Source: Palsa-892 sp035295845 (GTDB taxonomy: Bacteria; Pseudomonadota; Alphaproteobacteria; Rhizobiales; Xanthobacteraceae). From it: 64,000 bases of DNA. A program made the translations under genes and the position numbers. Below are positions 27,276 to 35,814 of this stretch, piece by piece. The stretch lies in NCBI GenBank assembly GCA_035295845.1, contig DATGIF010000027.1:62001-126000 (forward strand), given 5' to 3'. Position 1 is the stretch's first letter; each line of letters starts with the position of its first letter. The notes below the pieces were generated by a model that did not search any database, had not been told where the DNA came from, and saw only the letters and a list, made by a program, of their open reading frames with translations.

Positions 27276-27953
27276 ATGTTTCAACGCTTTGTTTCGATCG
27301 GCATCAAAGTGGCGATCATCCTCGCCCTCATCCCCTTCGTGCTGGTGCCGGTCTATGCGTTCGTGCCGCCGGTTTCGACCACGATGCTGTGGCGTCTTCT
27401 CACCCGTCAGCCGGTGGCGCGCGAGTGGCGGCCGCTCGAGGAAATCTCGCCCAATCTCGTGCGCGCCGTGATCGCCGCCGAAGACGCGCGCTATTGCACG
27501 CATCACGGCGTCGACTGGATCGAGGTGGGGCATGCGATCGACGACGCCGACGATCTCGGCGACGCGCGCGGCGCCTCGACCATTCCCATGCAGACGGCGA
27601 AGAACCTCTTCCTGTGGCAGGGCCACCACCTCGTCCGCAAGGCGCTCGAGGTTCCGCTCGCCTATTACATTAGTTTCATGTGGACGAAGCGGCGGCTGAT
27701 CGAGGTCTATCTCAACGTCGCCGAATGGGGGCCGAACGGGGAGTTCGGCGCGGAAGCCGCCGCGCGCCATGCCTTCCGCAAAAGCGCGTACGCGCTACTG
27801 CCGGACGAGGCGGCCATGCTCGCCGCCGTGCTGCCAAACCCGGTCCAGCGCAATGCGGCGCGTCCAAGCCCCGGCTTGATACGGCTTGTGGCGCGCTATC
27901 GCGCCGAGGCGACGCTGGCCGGCTCCCCCATCACCACATGCCTCGCGCGATGA
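27276..27953 (+). CDS. mtgA: Monofunctional biosynthetic peptidoglycan transglycosylase
   Basis: 225 residues from ATG 27276. One N-terminal membrane anchor (about 8-30, VAIILALIPFVLVPVYAFV) and a family 51 glycosyltransferase domain: IAAEDARYCTHHGVDW with the catalytic Glu, RGASTIPMQTAKNLFLW, and KRRLIEVYLNVAEWG with the second Glu. No transpeptidase domain follows, as expected for MtgA. Polymerises lipid II into glycan strands in the periplasm. It lies 79 bases before rpmF. Confidence 0.94.
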   Translation: MFQRFVSIGIKVAIILALIPFVLVPVYAFVPPVSTTMLWRLLTRQPVAREWRPLEEISPNLVRAVIAAEDARYCTHHGVDWIEVGHAIDDADDLGDARGASTIPMQTAKNLFLWQGHHLVRKALEVPLAYYISFMWTKRRLIEVYLNVAEWGPNGEFGAEAAARHAFRKSAYALLPDEAAMLAAVLPNPVQRNAARPSPGLIRLVARYRAEATLAGSPITTCLAR

Positions 27954-28032
27954 CTGGAAAGCGTGGACCCAATCCTCTATAAGCCCGCTCCGAGTTCCCC
28001 GCCTGCGGGAGCAAGACCAAACGGAGCAAGAA

Positions 28033-28218
28033 ATGGCCGTCCCCAAAAGAAAAGTGTCGCCTTCGCGCCGTAATATGCGGCGGTCGGCCGACGCGCTGAA
28101 GCAGCCGACCTACGTCGAGGACAAGGATTCCGGTGAATTGCGCCGGCCGCACCACATCGACATGAAAACCGGAATGTACAGGGGCCGTCAGATCCTGAAG
28201 CCGAAGACCGCGGAGTAA
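28033..28218 (+). CDS. rpmF: 50S ribosomal protein L32
   Basis: 61 residues from ATG 28033, preceded by ggagcaagaa. Typical bacterial L32 start MAVPKRKVSPSRRNMRRS and the alphaproteobacterial form that lacks the zinc CxxC motif, with HHIDMKTGMYRGRQIL near the end. A possible -10 box tataag lies at 27978-27983. Confidence 0.97.
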   Translation: MAVPKRKVSPSRRNMRRSADALKQPTYVEDKDSGELRRPHHIDMKTGMYRGRQILKPKTAE

Positions 28219-28244
28219 GCCTGTCACTGTCACAGGGGGCGATC

Positions 28245-28649
28245 GTGCTGTTCAGCTTTCCGCTGTTCCTGATTTCGTTTGCGATTTACAACATGATCGT
28301 GTTCCTCACCCCCGGCGTGTCGTGGGGCGGCACCGTTTTTTCCGTGCCGATGGAATCCGGGGCGACGTGGACGATCACCGCGGGCGATTGCCTGATCGCG
28401 CTGTCGCTGGTGTTTCTGTTCTTCGAGGTCTTGAAGGCGACGCGCTCCTACATGCGCACGATCATCGATCACATGCTGTCGACGCTTGTCTTCATCGGCG
28501 CGCTGATCGAGTTTCTCTTGGTGAAGGAAGCGGCGACATCGGTGTTCGCGACGCTCCTGTTGATTTCGCTCGTCGACGTGATCGGCGGCTGGGTGGTGTC
28601 GATGGGATCCGCGCGCCGCGATATTACGGTCGACAATCTGCCGCGGTAA
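28245..28649 (+). CDS. Small membrane protein downstream of rpmF
   Basis: 134 residues from GTG 28245 with cagggggcgatc as ribosome site. Four hydrophobic segments: FPLFLISFAIYNMIVFL, ITAGDCLIALSLVFLFFEVL, MLSTLVFIGALIEFLLV and FATLLLISLVDVIGGWVV. Conserved hypothetical membrane protein of Rhizobiales type; function not known. It follows rpmF by 26 bases. Confidence 0.78.
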   Translation: MLFSFPLFLISFAIYNMIVFLTPGVSWGGTVFSVPMESGATWTITAGDCLIALSLVFLFFEVLKATRSYMRTIIDHMLSTLVFIGALIEFLLVKEAATSVFATLLLISLVDVIGGWVVSMGSARRDITVDNLPR

Positions 28650-28661
28650 TTCCGGCGCGGA

Positions 28662-28967
28662 TCAAACCACGCGCACGCTCCGGCTTTCGTCGCGGCGAGC
28701 AAGGCCGGCCATCACCCGATAGGCCGCGGCACCTTCCGCGGGATCCGCGCGCCGCTTCGCGCGGCTGACCGGCATGCCCTCCGCCTTCGCGATCAATTGC
28801 GCGAGGAACGCGACCTCTGGCCGCGTTGAGGCGAGCGGTCGCGGAACGGCGGGCACAGGCAGGCCCGGCCTCTTCTCGACCGGCGCCGCAATGCTCTTTT
28901 GGTAAACGGATTGGCGTGCGCGAAGCGCGCTTCCGAGCACCGGTCTTTCGCTTGCCGCGATCCGCAT
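28662..28967 (-). CDS. Hypothetical 101-residue protein
   Basis: Small basic protein starting MRIAASERPVLGSALRARQS. The central segment RPEVAFLAQLIAKAEGMP followed by RAKRRADPAEGAAAYRVM resembles a group of small uncharacterised proteins of Bradyrhizobium-like bacteria in which an F-L-A-x-L-I-A stretch is followed by Arg-rich A-x-P-A-E. No signal peptide or membrane helix. The frame continues upstream through the whole antisense of the GGDEF-EAL gene, but that extension is a shadow; ATG 28967 is the sensible start. Confidence 0.6.
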   Translation of the reverse strand: MRIAASERPVLGSALRARQSVYQKSIAAPVEKRPGLPVPAVPRPLASTRPEVAFLAQLIAKAEGMPVSRAKRRADPAEGAAAYRVMAGLARRDESRSVRVV

Positions 28968-28975
28968 GGCTCTAC

Positions 28976-28994
28976 TCGTCCCGTTTCGGGACGA
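28976..28994 (-). promoter_or_regulatory. Eight-base hairpin in the leader of the 101-residue gene
   Basis: tcgtcccg, loop three bases, cgggacga: a perfect eight-base stem that ends nine bases before ATG 28967 on the minus strand. The 3' arm overlaps the only purine-rich stretch that could serve as ribosome site (gggacgag). A structure that limits translation is possible. Confidence 0.35.
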
Positions 28995-29129
28995 AGACCG
29001 TCCCGGCAGGGATAAGGTCGCAAAACGCGGGCCGGGAAATTTGTTCCAGAAGCGGTCACGCGCCGTTAAGTCGGGCGGCCATAGCCTCGGCGGCTGTTGC
29101 CACTCGGTGAGCCCGGAGGTCAGGTTCCC

Positions 29130-30890
29130 GTGCAATTCCAGCCGCGGCCCGGGAGGCCAGCGGAGCGCTCGCTCCTCAAGAAGCCGCTGACGCCGCGGCC
29201 GGGTTCCGCCATGCTCGACGCCGCGGCGAGCGCCGCGCTTTTCAGCGCGGCCAAGGAAGCGGCGTATATCTGGGACATCGCGACTGACGCGCTGCTGTGG
29301 AGCGCGAATGCGCCTGACGTGCTCGGCATCGATTCGCTCGCAACGGTGACGAACGGCAAGCGGTTCGCGGCCCTTCTCCATCCCGAAAGCCCCGCCAACC
29401 GCTACGACGGGATCGTCGACTCCGCGGCGCGCGACGAGGGCACCGGCGTTCCCTACGAGCTTTGCTACCGGCTCAATACCGATCCGGCCAAGCCCCGCTG
29501 GATCGAGGACGCGGGCCGCTGGTTCGTCGGTCCCGATGGCCGGCCCGCGCGCGCCGAAGGCGTGATCCGGCTCGCCACCGAACGGCACCTGCGCGAGGAA
29601 AAGCTGAAGCGGCTCGCCGCCACCGACGCGCTCACCGGCGAAATGACCCGCGCGCGACTGCTTTCGGAGCTTTCGCGCGCGATCGCGGACGCCGAGGCGA
29701 AGCGGGCGAGCGTCGGCTTCCTCATCGTCGGCATCGACGATCTGGCCCACGTCAATCAATCTTATGGCTTCGATGTCGCCGACGAGGCGATCAAGGCCGT
29801 CGCCGCGCAGCTGCGCTCGCGCATGCGCGGCGCCGACCTCATCGGCCGCTTCTCCGACAACAAATTCGGTTTCGTGCTGCACGAGTGCGAGGCCGAGGAT
29901 CTGCCGGTCGCCGCCGCCCGCTTCGTGAATGCGGTGCGCGAAGAGCCGTTCGAAACCTCGGCCGGGCTGGTGGCGATTTCCGTGACCGCGGGCGGCGTGG
30001 TGGCGCCGCGCCACGCGCGCGATGCCGGCGAGGCGGTCGGCCGCGCGCTGGAAGCGCTTGATCTGGCCAAGGAAGCGGGCCGCGGCGCCTTTCGCGCCTA
30101 CGCGCCGAGCATCGAGAGCGAGGCGGCGCGGCGCGAGAACTTGCGGATCACCGATGTGATTGTCGCCGCCCTCAATGAGCGGCGCGTGGAGCTCGCCTTC
30201 CAGCCGGTGGTGCACGCGAAGAGCCGCGAGCTCGCCTTTCGCGAATGCCTGGTGCGGCTGCGGGAGCCGAACGGCAAGGAGGTCGACACCTTCTCGATCG
30301 TCACGGTCGCCGAGAAGCTCGATCTCGTGCGGCTGATCGACCACCGCGTGCTTGAGCTTGCGCTCGCCGAGCTTGCCGCGCACGCCGAACTCAGGCTTTC
30401 GCTCAATGTTTCGGCCGCGACCGTCCATGATCCGCTTTGGCTCTCGGCGCTTGCCGCCATGCCGAAGGGCGTCGGAAGCCGGCTCATCGTCGAAATCACG
30501 GAATCGGCCGCGATCCGCGATGTCGAGGCAACGCGGCGGTTCGTCGCCAAGGTGAAAAGTTATGGCTGCCGCGTCGCGATCGACGATTTCGGCGCCGGCT
30601 ACACCTCGTTTCGCAACCTGCGGCGGCTCGGCGTCGACATGGTCAAGATCGACGGTTCCTTTGTCGCCAATCTCGAGCACGCGCCCGACGACCGCGTCTT
30701 CGTCCGCGCGCTCCTTGAGCTCGCGCGCGAATTGGGCCTGGAGACGGTGGCGGAATGGGTGCAGAGCGAAAGCGCGGCGGAAACGCTCGCGGGCTGGGGC
30801 TGCAATTATTTTCAGGGCGCGCTGACGGGGCTCGCCGAAACGAAACCCGTGCTCGAAAGGAAAGCGGCGGCGAAGAAAGCCGCGGGCTGA
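29130..30890 (+). CDS. GGDEF-EAL protein with degenerate GGDEF motif
   Basis: 586 residues from GTG 29130 (cggagg ten bases upstream; ATG 29211 is the alternative). Residues about 40-155 look like a PAS fold (YIWDIATDALLWSANAPDVLG). GGDEF domain about 170-320 with LAATDALTGEMTRARLL, but the active loop reads RFSDNKFGF instead of GGDEF, so cyclase activity is unlikely. EAL domain about 335-575: the E-A-L position reads RECLVRL, with LNVSAATVHD, ITESAAI, IDDFGAGYTSFRNL, VKIDGSFV, ETVAEWVQSE and FQGALTG. The metal and catalytic residues of a c-di-GMP phosphodiesterase appear kept. Confidence 0.9.
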   Translation: MQFQPRPGRPAERSLLKKPLTPRPGSAMLDAAASAALFSAAKEAAYIWDIATDALLWSANAPDVLGIDSLATVTNGKRFAALLHPESPANRYDGIVDSAARDEGTGVPYELCYRLNTDPAKPRWIEDAGRWFVGPDGRPARAEGVIRLATERHLREEKLKRLAATDALTGEMTRARLLSELSRAIADAEAKRASVGFLIVGIDDLAHVNQSYGFDVADEAIKAVAAQLRSRMRGADLIGRFSDNKFGFVLHECEAEDLPVAAARFVNAVREEPFETSAGLVAISVTAGGVVAPRHARDAGEAVGRALEALDLAKEAGRGAFRAYAPSIESEAARRENLRITDVIVAALNERRVELAFQPVVHAKSRELAFRECLVRLREPNGKEVDTFSIVTVAEKLDLVRLIDHRVLELALAELAAHAELRLSLNVSAATVHDPLWLSALAAMPKGVGSRLIVEITESAAIRDVEATRRFVAKVKSYGCRVAIDDFGAGYTSFRNLRRLGVDMVKIDGSFVANLEHAPDDRVFVRALLELARELGLETVAEWVQSESAAETLAGWGCNYFQGALTGLAETKPVLERKAAAKKAAG

Positions 30891-30905
30891 GCGGCGCGAC
30901 CGCGC

Positions 30906-31496
30906 TCAGCTCTTGTCGCCGGAGCCGCCGACCAGCCGGTCGAGACGCTTCTGCATCTCGGAGACCTGCTTCTTCAATTCGTCGATGTTTTCGCCTTCGC
31001 CCGCGGGCTCGCCGGCGGCGAGGTTGGCGGCGTTCTTCTGCGCGAACGGCAGGAACATGGTGAAGGCGCGCTCGAACATTTCCATATTGCGGCGCACCTG
31101 CTCTTCCAAAAGATTCAAGCCGCCGGAGCCGAAGGTCTTCGCCATGCTCTCGCGGAACTTGGCCTGATCGCGCGTGAGGTTCTCGACCGACATTTCGAGA
31201 AAGCGCGGCACCAGCATTTGCATCGAGTCGCCGTAAAAACGGATGAGCTGGCGCAGGAAGGTGATGGGCAAAAGGTTCTGCCCCTTGTTCTCCTGCTCGA
31301 AAATGATCTGGGTGAGCACCGAGCGGGTGATCTCCTCGCCCGTCTTCGCGTCATAGACGACGAAGTCCTCTCCCTCCTTGACCATGACGGCGAGGTCTTC
31401 GAGCGTGACGTAGGTGCTCGTGCCCGTGTTGTAGAGCCGCCGATTGGCGTATTTTTTGATGGTGACGGGTTCCGGGCTCTTGGTCATGACATTCAT
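30906..31496 (-). CDS. phaR: Polyhydroxyalkanoate synthesis repressor PhaR
   Basis: 196 residues from ATG 31496 (31487 also possible). N-terminal PHB/PHA accumulation regulator DNA-binding domain: IKKYANRRLYNTGTSTYVTL, then the two PHB-accumulation domains with ITRSVLTQIIFEQENKG and QLIRFYGDSMQMLVPRFLEMS. C-terminal coiled-coil tail (IDELKKQVSEMQKRLDRL). PhaR binds PHB granules and represses phasin and pha genes when PHB is absent. It is divergent from phaA-phaB, so the 215-base gap should contain its target region, although I see no clear PhaR box. Confidence 0.95.
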   Translation of the reverse strand: MNVMTKSPEPVTIKKYANRRLYNTGTSTYVTLEDLAVMVKEGEDFVVYDAKTGEEITRSVLTQIIFEQENKGQNLLPITFLRQLIRFYGDSMQMLVPRFLEMSVENLTRDQAKFRESMAKTFGSGGLNLLEEQVRRNMEMFERAFTMFLPFAQKNAANLAAGEPAGEGENIDELKKQVSEMQKRLDRLVGGSGDKS

Positions 31497-31711
31497 ACGC
31501 GCACCCAACGCTATCCCCCCAATGGAGCCGGAAGCTTATGACGTTTCGGAGACACCGGCTACCCATTTATACGCCCGCGCTCCGGGTATGCCTAACAGGC
31601 GGCCACGGCAGGGGCGGCTTATTGACATCGCCCGGCGCCCCCACCAACGATGCCTGATCAAAGGCTAGGGGCTTGAGCCGAGGCCACGGGGCCGACATAG
31701 GGAGAGTTGTC

Positions 31712-32890
31712 ATGAAAGACGATGTCGTCATCGTCGGCGCGGCGCGTACGCCCGTCGGCGCGTTCAATGGAGCGTTCGCGAGCGTACCCGCCCATCAGCT
31801 CGGCGCGGTTGCGATCGAAGCCGCGATGGCCCGCGCGGGCGTCACGCCCAAGGACGTTTCCGAAGTCATCATGGGTCAAATCCTGGCCGCGGGACAGGGC
31901 ATGAACCCCGCCCGCCAGGCTTCGATCGCGGCGGGCGTGCCGATCGAGGCGCCGGCCTGGATCGTGAATCAGGTCTGCGGCTCGGGGCTGCGTTCGGTCG
32001 CGCTCGGCTATCAGGCGATCCTCAACGGCGACTCCGACATCGTGGTCGCCGGCGGGCAGGAATCGATGAGCCAGTCCACGCATTGCGCGCACTTGCGCGC
32101 CGGCCACAAAATGGGCTCGGTCGAATTCATCGACACGATGATCAAGGATGGCTTGTGGGATGCCTTCAACGGCTACCACATGGGCGGCACCGCCGAGAAC
32201 GTCGCCAAGCAATGGCAGATCACGCGCCAGCAGCAGGACGAATTCGCCGTCGCCTCGCAGAACAAGGCGGAGGCGGCGCAGAAGGCCGGCAAGTTCAAGG
32301 CCGAGATCACGCCGGTGAAGATCGCGACGAAAAAAGGCGAGGTCGTCGTCGACGCCGACGAGTACATCCGCCCCGGCACGACCATGGACGCGGTGACGAA
32401 GCTGAAGCCCGCCTTCAACAAGGAAGGCACGGTCACCGCCGGCAACGCCTCGGGCATCAATGACGGCGCCGCCGCGGTCGTCTTGATGAAGGCGAGCGAG
32501 GCGGCGAAAGCCGGAAAGAAGGTGCTCGCGCGCATCGCCTCCTGGGGCCAGGCCGGCGTCGATCCCTCGATCATGGGCGTGGGCCCGATCCCGGCTTCGC
32601 GCGCGGCGCTGAAAAAGGCCGGCTGGAAGACCGACGATCTCGATCTCGTAGAGGCGAACGAGGCCTTCGCCGCGCAAGCCTGCGCGGTCAACAAGGATAT
32701 GGGCTGGAAATCCGAGCGGGTGAACGTCAACGGCGGCGCCATCGCCATCGGCCATCCGATCGGCGCTTCCGGCACCCGCATTCTGGTGACGCTCCTGCAC
32801 GAATTGGAGCGGCGCAATGCCAAGCGCGGCCTTGCGACGCTCTGCATCGGCGGCGGCATGGGCATCGCCATGTGCGTGGAGCGGCAGTAA
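31712..32890 (+). CDS. phaA: Acetyl-CoA C-acetyltransferase
   Basis: 392 residues from ATG 31712, preceded by agggagagttgtc. Thiolase with nucleophile Cys89 (VNQVCGSGLRS), His348 (AIGHPIGASG) and Cys378 (LCIGGGMG). Condenses two acetyl-CoA to acetoacetyl-CoA for PHB synthesis and for feeding the ethylmalonyl-CoA pathway. First gene of phaA-phaB. A ttgaca at 31622-31627 could be a -35 element, but no clear -10 follows. Confidence 0.96.
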   Translation: MKDDVVIVGAARTPVGAFNGAFASVPAHQLGAVAIEAAMARAGVTPKDVSEVIMGQILAAGQGMNPARQASIAAGVPIEAPAWIVNQVCGSGLRSVALGYQAILNGDSDIVVAGGQESMSQSTHCAHLRAGHKMGSVEFIDTMIKDGLWDAFNGYHMGGTAENVAKQWQITRQQQDEFAVASQNKAEAAQKAGKFKAEITPVKIATKKGEVVVDADEYIRPGTTMDAVTKLKPAFNKEGTVTAGNASGINDGAAAVVLMKASEAAKAGKKVLARIASWGQAGVDPSIMGVGPIPASRAALKKAGWKTDDLDLVEANEAFAAQACAVNKDMGWKSERVNVNGGAIAIGHPIGASGTRILVTLLHELERRNAKRGLATLCIGGGMGIAMCVERQ

Positions 32891-32957
32891 ACTCAGGAAG
32901 CGAACCGCGGCATTTCAGTCCGCGGACGCTTGGGGCAAGGACGTAAAGGGAGGGGTC

Positions 32958-33683
32958 ATGAGTCGCGTGGCGTTGGTCACCGGCGGCACCCGGGGAATCG
33001 GGGCCGCCATTTCGGAGGCGTTGAAGGCGGCGGGCTACAAGGTCGCCGCCAATTACGGCGGCAACGACGAAGCCGCGAACAAGTTCAAGGCCAAGACGGG
33101 AATCGCCGTCTACAAGTGGGACGTGAGCTCCTTCGAGGCTTGCGGCGTTGGCATCAAGAAGGTCGAGGCCGAGCTCGGCCCGGTCGAAATCCTCGTCAAC
33201 AATGCCGGGATTACGCGCGACGCCATGTTCCACCGCATGACGCCGGAGCAGTGGAACGCGGTGATCAACACCAATCTCTCCTCGCTCTTCAATATGTGCC
33301 GGCCGGTGATCGAAGGCATGCGCAGCCGCAAGTTCGGCCGCATCGTCAATGTTTCGTCGATCAACGGCCAGAAGGGCCAGATGGGCCAGGCGAATTATTC
33401 CGCGGCGAAAGCCGGCGATATCGGCTTCACCAAGGCGCTGGCGCAGGAGAGCGCGAAATCCGGCATCACGGTGAACGCGATCTGCCCCGGCTACATCAAC
33501 ACCGAGATGGTGCAGGCGGTGCCGAAGGACGTCTTGGAGAAAAACATCATCCCGATGATCCCGGTCGGCCGCCTGGGCGAGCCGGAAGAGGTGGCGCGTT
33601 GCGTGGTGTTTCTCGTCTCCGACGACGCGGGCTTCATCACCGGCTCGACCATGACGGTGAACGGCGCGCAGTACATCACCTGA
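32958..33683 (+). CDS. phaB: Acetoacetyl-CoA reductase
   Basis: 241 residues from ATG 32958, with gggaggggtc as ribosome site. Short-chain dehydrogenase: TGGTRGIG at 8-15, NNAG at about 81-84, catalytic Ser134, Tyr147 and Lys151. The sequence YSAAKAGDIGFTKALAQE and PGYINTEMVQAVP are typical of PhbB rather than FabG. Reduces acetoacetyl-CoA to (R)-3-hydroxybutyryl-CoA with NADPH. It follows phaA by 67 bases. The PHB synthase gene is not in the window. Confidence 0.95.
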   Translation: MSRVALVTGGTRGIGAAISEALKAAGYKVAANYGGNDEAANKFKAKTGIAVYKWDVSSFEACGVGIKKVEAELGPVEILVNNAGITRDAMFHRMTPEQWNAVINTNLSSLFNMCRPVIEGMRSRKFGRIVNVSSINGQKGQMGQANYSAAKAGDIGFTKALAQESAKSGITVNAICPGYINTEMVQAVPKDVLEKNIIPMIPVGRLGEPEEVARCVVFLVSDDAGFITGSTMTVNGAQYIT

Positions 33684-33697
33684 AGCTCTGGTAGCGG

Positions 33698-33746
33698 GCG
33701 CATGATCTTTTCCGGAAACCGCTTCCCGCTTTTCGGGATCATGCGC
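33698..33746. repeat. Dispersed palindromic element, copy 2
   Basis: Perfect ten-base outer arms gcgcatgatc / gatcatgcgc around an inner segment with ttccgg/aaacc and cgcttttcggg, related to copy 1 at 2263-2312. It fills the gap between the convergent phaB (stop 33683) and the cupin gene (stop 33746-33748), so it probably also ends transcription from both sides. Confidence 0.85.
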
Positions 33747-34189
33747 TAGCCGCTCGGCGACCAGCCCTTCGGCGCGAGCTCGAAGCCGGAAAACTCGAAG
33801 CCCGGCGCCACCGTGCAGCCGCAAAGCGTCCAGGCGCCGCGACTTTCGGCCGCCTGCCAGGCGCGGGCGGGAACCACGATCTGCGGCCGTTCGCCCGCGG
33901 CGAGATCGCTGCCAAGTATGAGCCGCTCGATCGGAGCCTTTTCTTCGCGGGCGATTTCGAGGGCGAGCGGCGCGCCGGCGTAGAAGTGCCAGGTTTCGGC
34001 GGCGTCAACGCGATGCCAATGCGAACGCTCGCCGGCGGCAAGCAGGAAATAGATCGCGGTGGAGGCGGCGCGGCCTTCGATTTGGCGCGGATCGCGGAAA
34101 ACTTCGCGGAAGTGCCCGCCTTCGGGATGCGAGGCGAGATCGAGAAGGCGAATGACCTCCGCCGCCGGCAACTTCGCGCTCGCGCTCAT
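33746..34189 (-). CDS. DUF985 cupin-fold protein
   Basis: 147 residues from ATG 34189. Cupin of the DUF985 family: ASHPEGGHFREVFRD, TAIYFLLAAGERSHWHRVDAAETWHFYAG (metal-site-like His and Glu, cited in part), and a C-terminal VAPGFEFSGFELAPKG. Its start overlaps the glyoxalase II stop by four bases (ATGA). Function unknown; similar proteins have been linked to sugar-epimerase-like folds. Cytoplasmic. Confidence 0.88.
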   Translation of the reverse strand: MSASAKLPAAEVIRLLDLASHPEGGHFREVFRDPRQIEGRAASTAIYFLLAAGERSHWHRVDAAETWHFYAGAPLALEIAREEKAPIERLILGSDLAAGERPQIVVPARAWQAAESRGAWTLCGCTVAPGFEFSGFELAPKGWSPSG

Positions 34190-34959
34190 CCCTTGAAGTT
34201 GTTCTTGCGCTCGCGGAGTTCGGTGAACACGCTGGCGGCATCGGCGCCTTTCATGCCGACGGCTTCGGCAACAGCGGGATCGTCGGCGCGCAGGAACGGA
34301 TTGGTGCGGATTTCCTCGCCGATCGTCGAAGGCAACGTCGGCTTGCCGGCGGCGCGTGTCTTTTCGATCCCGGCGAGGCGTTGCTTGAGCGCGGCGTTTT
34401 TCGGATCGGCGGTGACGGCGAAGCGCGCGTTCGCAAGCGTGTATTCGTGGCCGCAATAGAGCCGGGTGTCGCCGGGCAATTCGCGGAGCTTCAGGAGCGA
34501 GTTCCACAACACCGGCGCCGGCCGCTCGAACGGCCGGCCGCAGCCGAGCGCGAACAAGGTATCGCCCGCGAACAACAATTTCTCCGCGTCGAACATGTAG
34601 ACGATGTGGCCGGCGGTGTGGCCGGGCGTTTCGATCACGCGCGCGAGCATGCCGCCGACCGCGACCGGATCGGCGGGGCCGACGGCGACGTCGAGCATCG
34701 GGATTTGGGCGGCTTCCGCGCGCGGGCCGACCACGGTGGCGCCGTATTTTTTCTTCAGCGCGGGAATGCCCTGCACATGGTCGCCGTGGTGATGCGTGAT
34801 CAGAATGTGCGTCGGCTTCCAGCCCTCGGCTTCGAGCGCCTTGTCGATGGCATTCGCATCCGGGGCGTCGATCACCGCCGTCGCCTCGGTCGCCCGGTCG
34901 CGCAGGAGCACCGCGTAATTGTCGGAAAGGCACGGCACCAGGCGGACGTCCACGTCCAT
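34186..34959 (-). CDS. gloB: Hydroxyacylglutathione hydrolase (glyoxalase II)
   Basis: 257 residues from ATG 34959, chosen because ggag sits eight bases upstream and the family starts near VxxVPCLSDNYA. Metallo-beta-lactamase fold with THHHGDH at 55-61, GHTAGHIVY, FAGDTLFALGCGR and YCGHEYTLANARF. C-terminal HAGH domain with EIRTNPFLRADDP. Hydrolyses S-lactoylglutathione in methylglyoxal detoxification. Upstream ATGs at 34980 and 34965 have poorer spacing. Confidence 0.94.
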   Translation of the reverse strand: MDVDVRLVPCLSDNYAVLLRDRATEATAVIDAPDANAIDKALEAEGWKPTHILITHHHGDHVQGIPALKKKYGATVVGPRAEAAQIPMLDVAVGPADPVAVGGMLARVIETPGHTAGHIVYMFDAEKLLFAGDTLFALGCGRPFERPAPVLWNSLLKLRELPGDTRLYCGHEYTLANARFAVTADPKNAALKQRLAGIEKTRAAGKPTLPSTIGEEIRTNPFLRADDPAVAEAVGMKGADAASVFTELRERKNNFKG

Positions 34960-35088
34960 TGTCATACTCCGCTTCGTCATTCGGGCTTTGCCGGCAAGCT
35001 ATCATGGCCGCCATGCGCGGCAAGCGCGGCGATGGAAGCCGCGGCGCCGCAAGGCTATCTTCAGGACGATTTGTAAGAAGCCCCGGTC

Positions 35089-35814
35089 ATGTTTCTCGAC
35101 GTCGTCGACCTTCGAAACTTCTATTCGCAGCCGCTCGGCATCGTCGCACGGCGGCTGTTGTCGCGCGCGATCCGCGAACGCTGGCCGAACACGCGCGGCC
35201 TCGTCGTCGCCGGGCTCGGCTACACGACGCCCTATCTCGGCGTCTTCCGCGACGAGGTCGAGCGCACCTTCGCGCTGATGCCGGCGCCGCAGGGCGTCGT
35301 GAAATGGCCGAGCACGTCGCCGTCGCTCGTGTCGCTGGTGGAGGAAACGCAGTTGCCATTGCCCGACGCTTCCGTCGATCGCGTGCTGGCGGTGCATGCG
35401 CTGGAGATGACCGTTCACGCCCCCGACATGCTGCGCGAAATCTGGCGGGTGATGGCGGCGGGCGGCCGGCTTCTGCTCGTCGTTCCCAACCGGCGCGGGA
35501 TCTGGGCGCGCATCGACACGACGCCGTTCGGCTACGGCCGGCCGTTTTCCCGCCGCCAGCTGGTGGAGCTCTTGCGCGACGCCTTGTTCACGCCGGTGGG
35601 CTGGAGCGAGGCGCTGTGGATTCCGCCGCTCACCCGCGTTCCGTTCCTGCGCGCGGCGGTGGCGTGGGAGCGCATCGGCAAGACGATGTCGCTGCCGTTT
35701 GCGGGCGTTCACATCGTGGAGGCGACAAAGCAGGTGTGGCGTCCGATTCCGCTGAAGCCCGCGCGCAAGCTCGCGCCGGTCCTGGCAACGAAGGCGGGTG
35801 CGGCCGGCGCCTGA
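35089..35814 (+). CDS. Class I SAM-dependent methyltransferase
   Basis: 241 residues. Rhizobiales-type methyltransferase that sits next to gloB: DVVDLRNFYSQPLGIVARRLL, a shortened Rossmann start (VVAGLGYTTPYL), and the Methyltransf_11-like DRVLAVHALEMTVHAPDMLREIWRVMAAGGRLLLVVPNR (in parts). The glycine loop is unusual for the fold (GLGYTTP instead of GxGxG). Substrate not known. Divergent from gloB and convergent with metW with no gap. Confidence 0.85.
   Translation: MFLDVVDLRNFYSQPLGIVARRLLSRAIRERWPNTRGLVVAGLGYTTPYLGVFRDEVERTFALMPAPQGVVKWPSTSPSLVSLVEETQLPLPDASVDRVLAVHALEMTVHAPDMLREIWRVMAAGGRLLLVVPNRRGIWARIDTTPFGYGRPFSRRQLVELLRDALFTPVGWSEALWIPPLTRVPFLRAAVAWERIGKTMSLPFAGVHIVEATKQVWRPIPLKPARKLAPVLATKAGAAGA

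Noticed and set aside
28662..30680. 672-codon minus-strand frame
   Set aside because: Only its last 101 codons look real (kept as a CDS). The rest mirrors the GGDEF-EAL gene and has no domain.
33746..35023. 425-codon minus-strand frame
   Set aside because: The cupin gene forms its C-terminal part; the upstream part is an out-of-frame reading of gloB.
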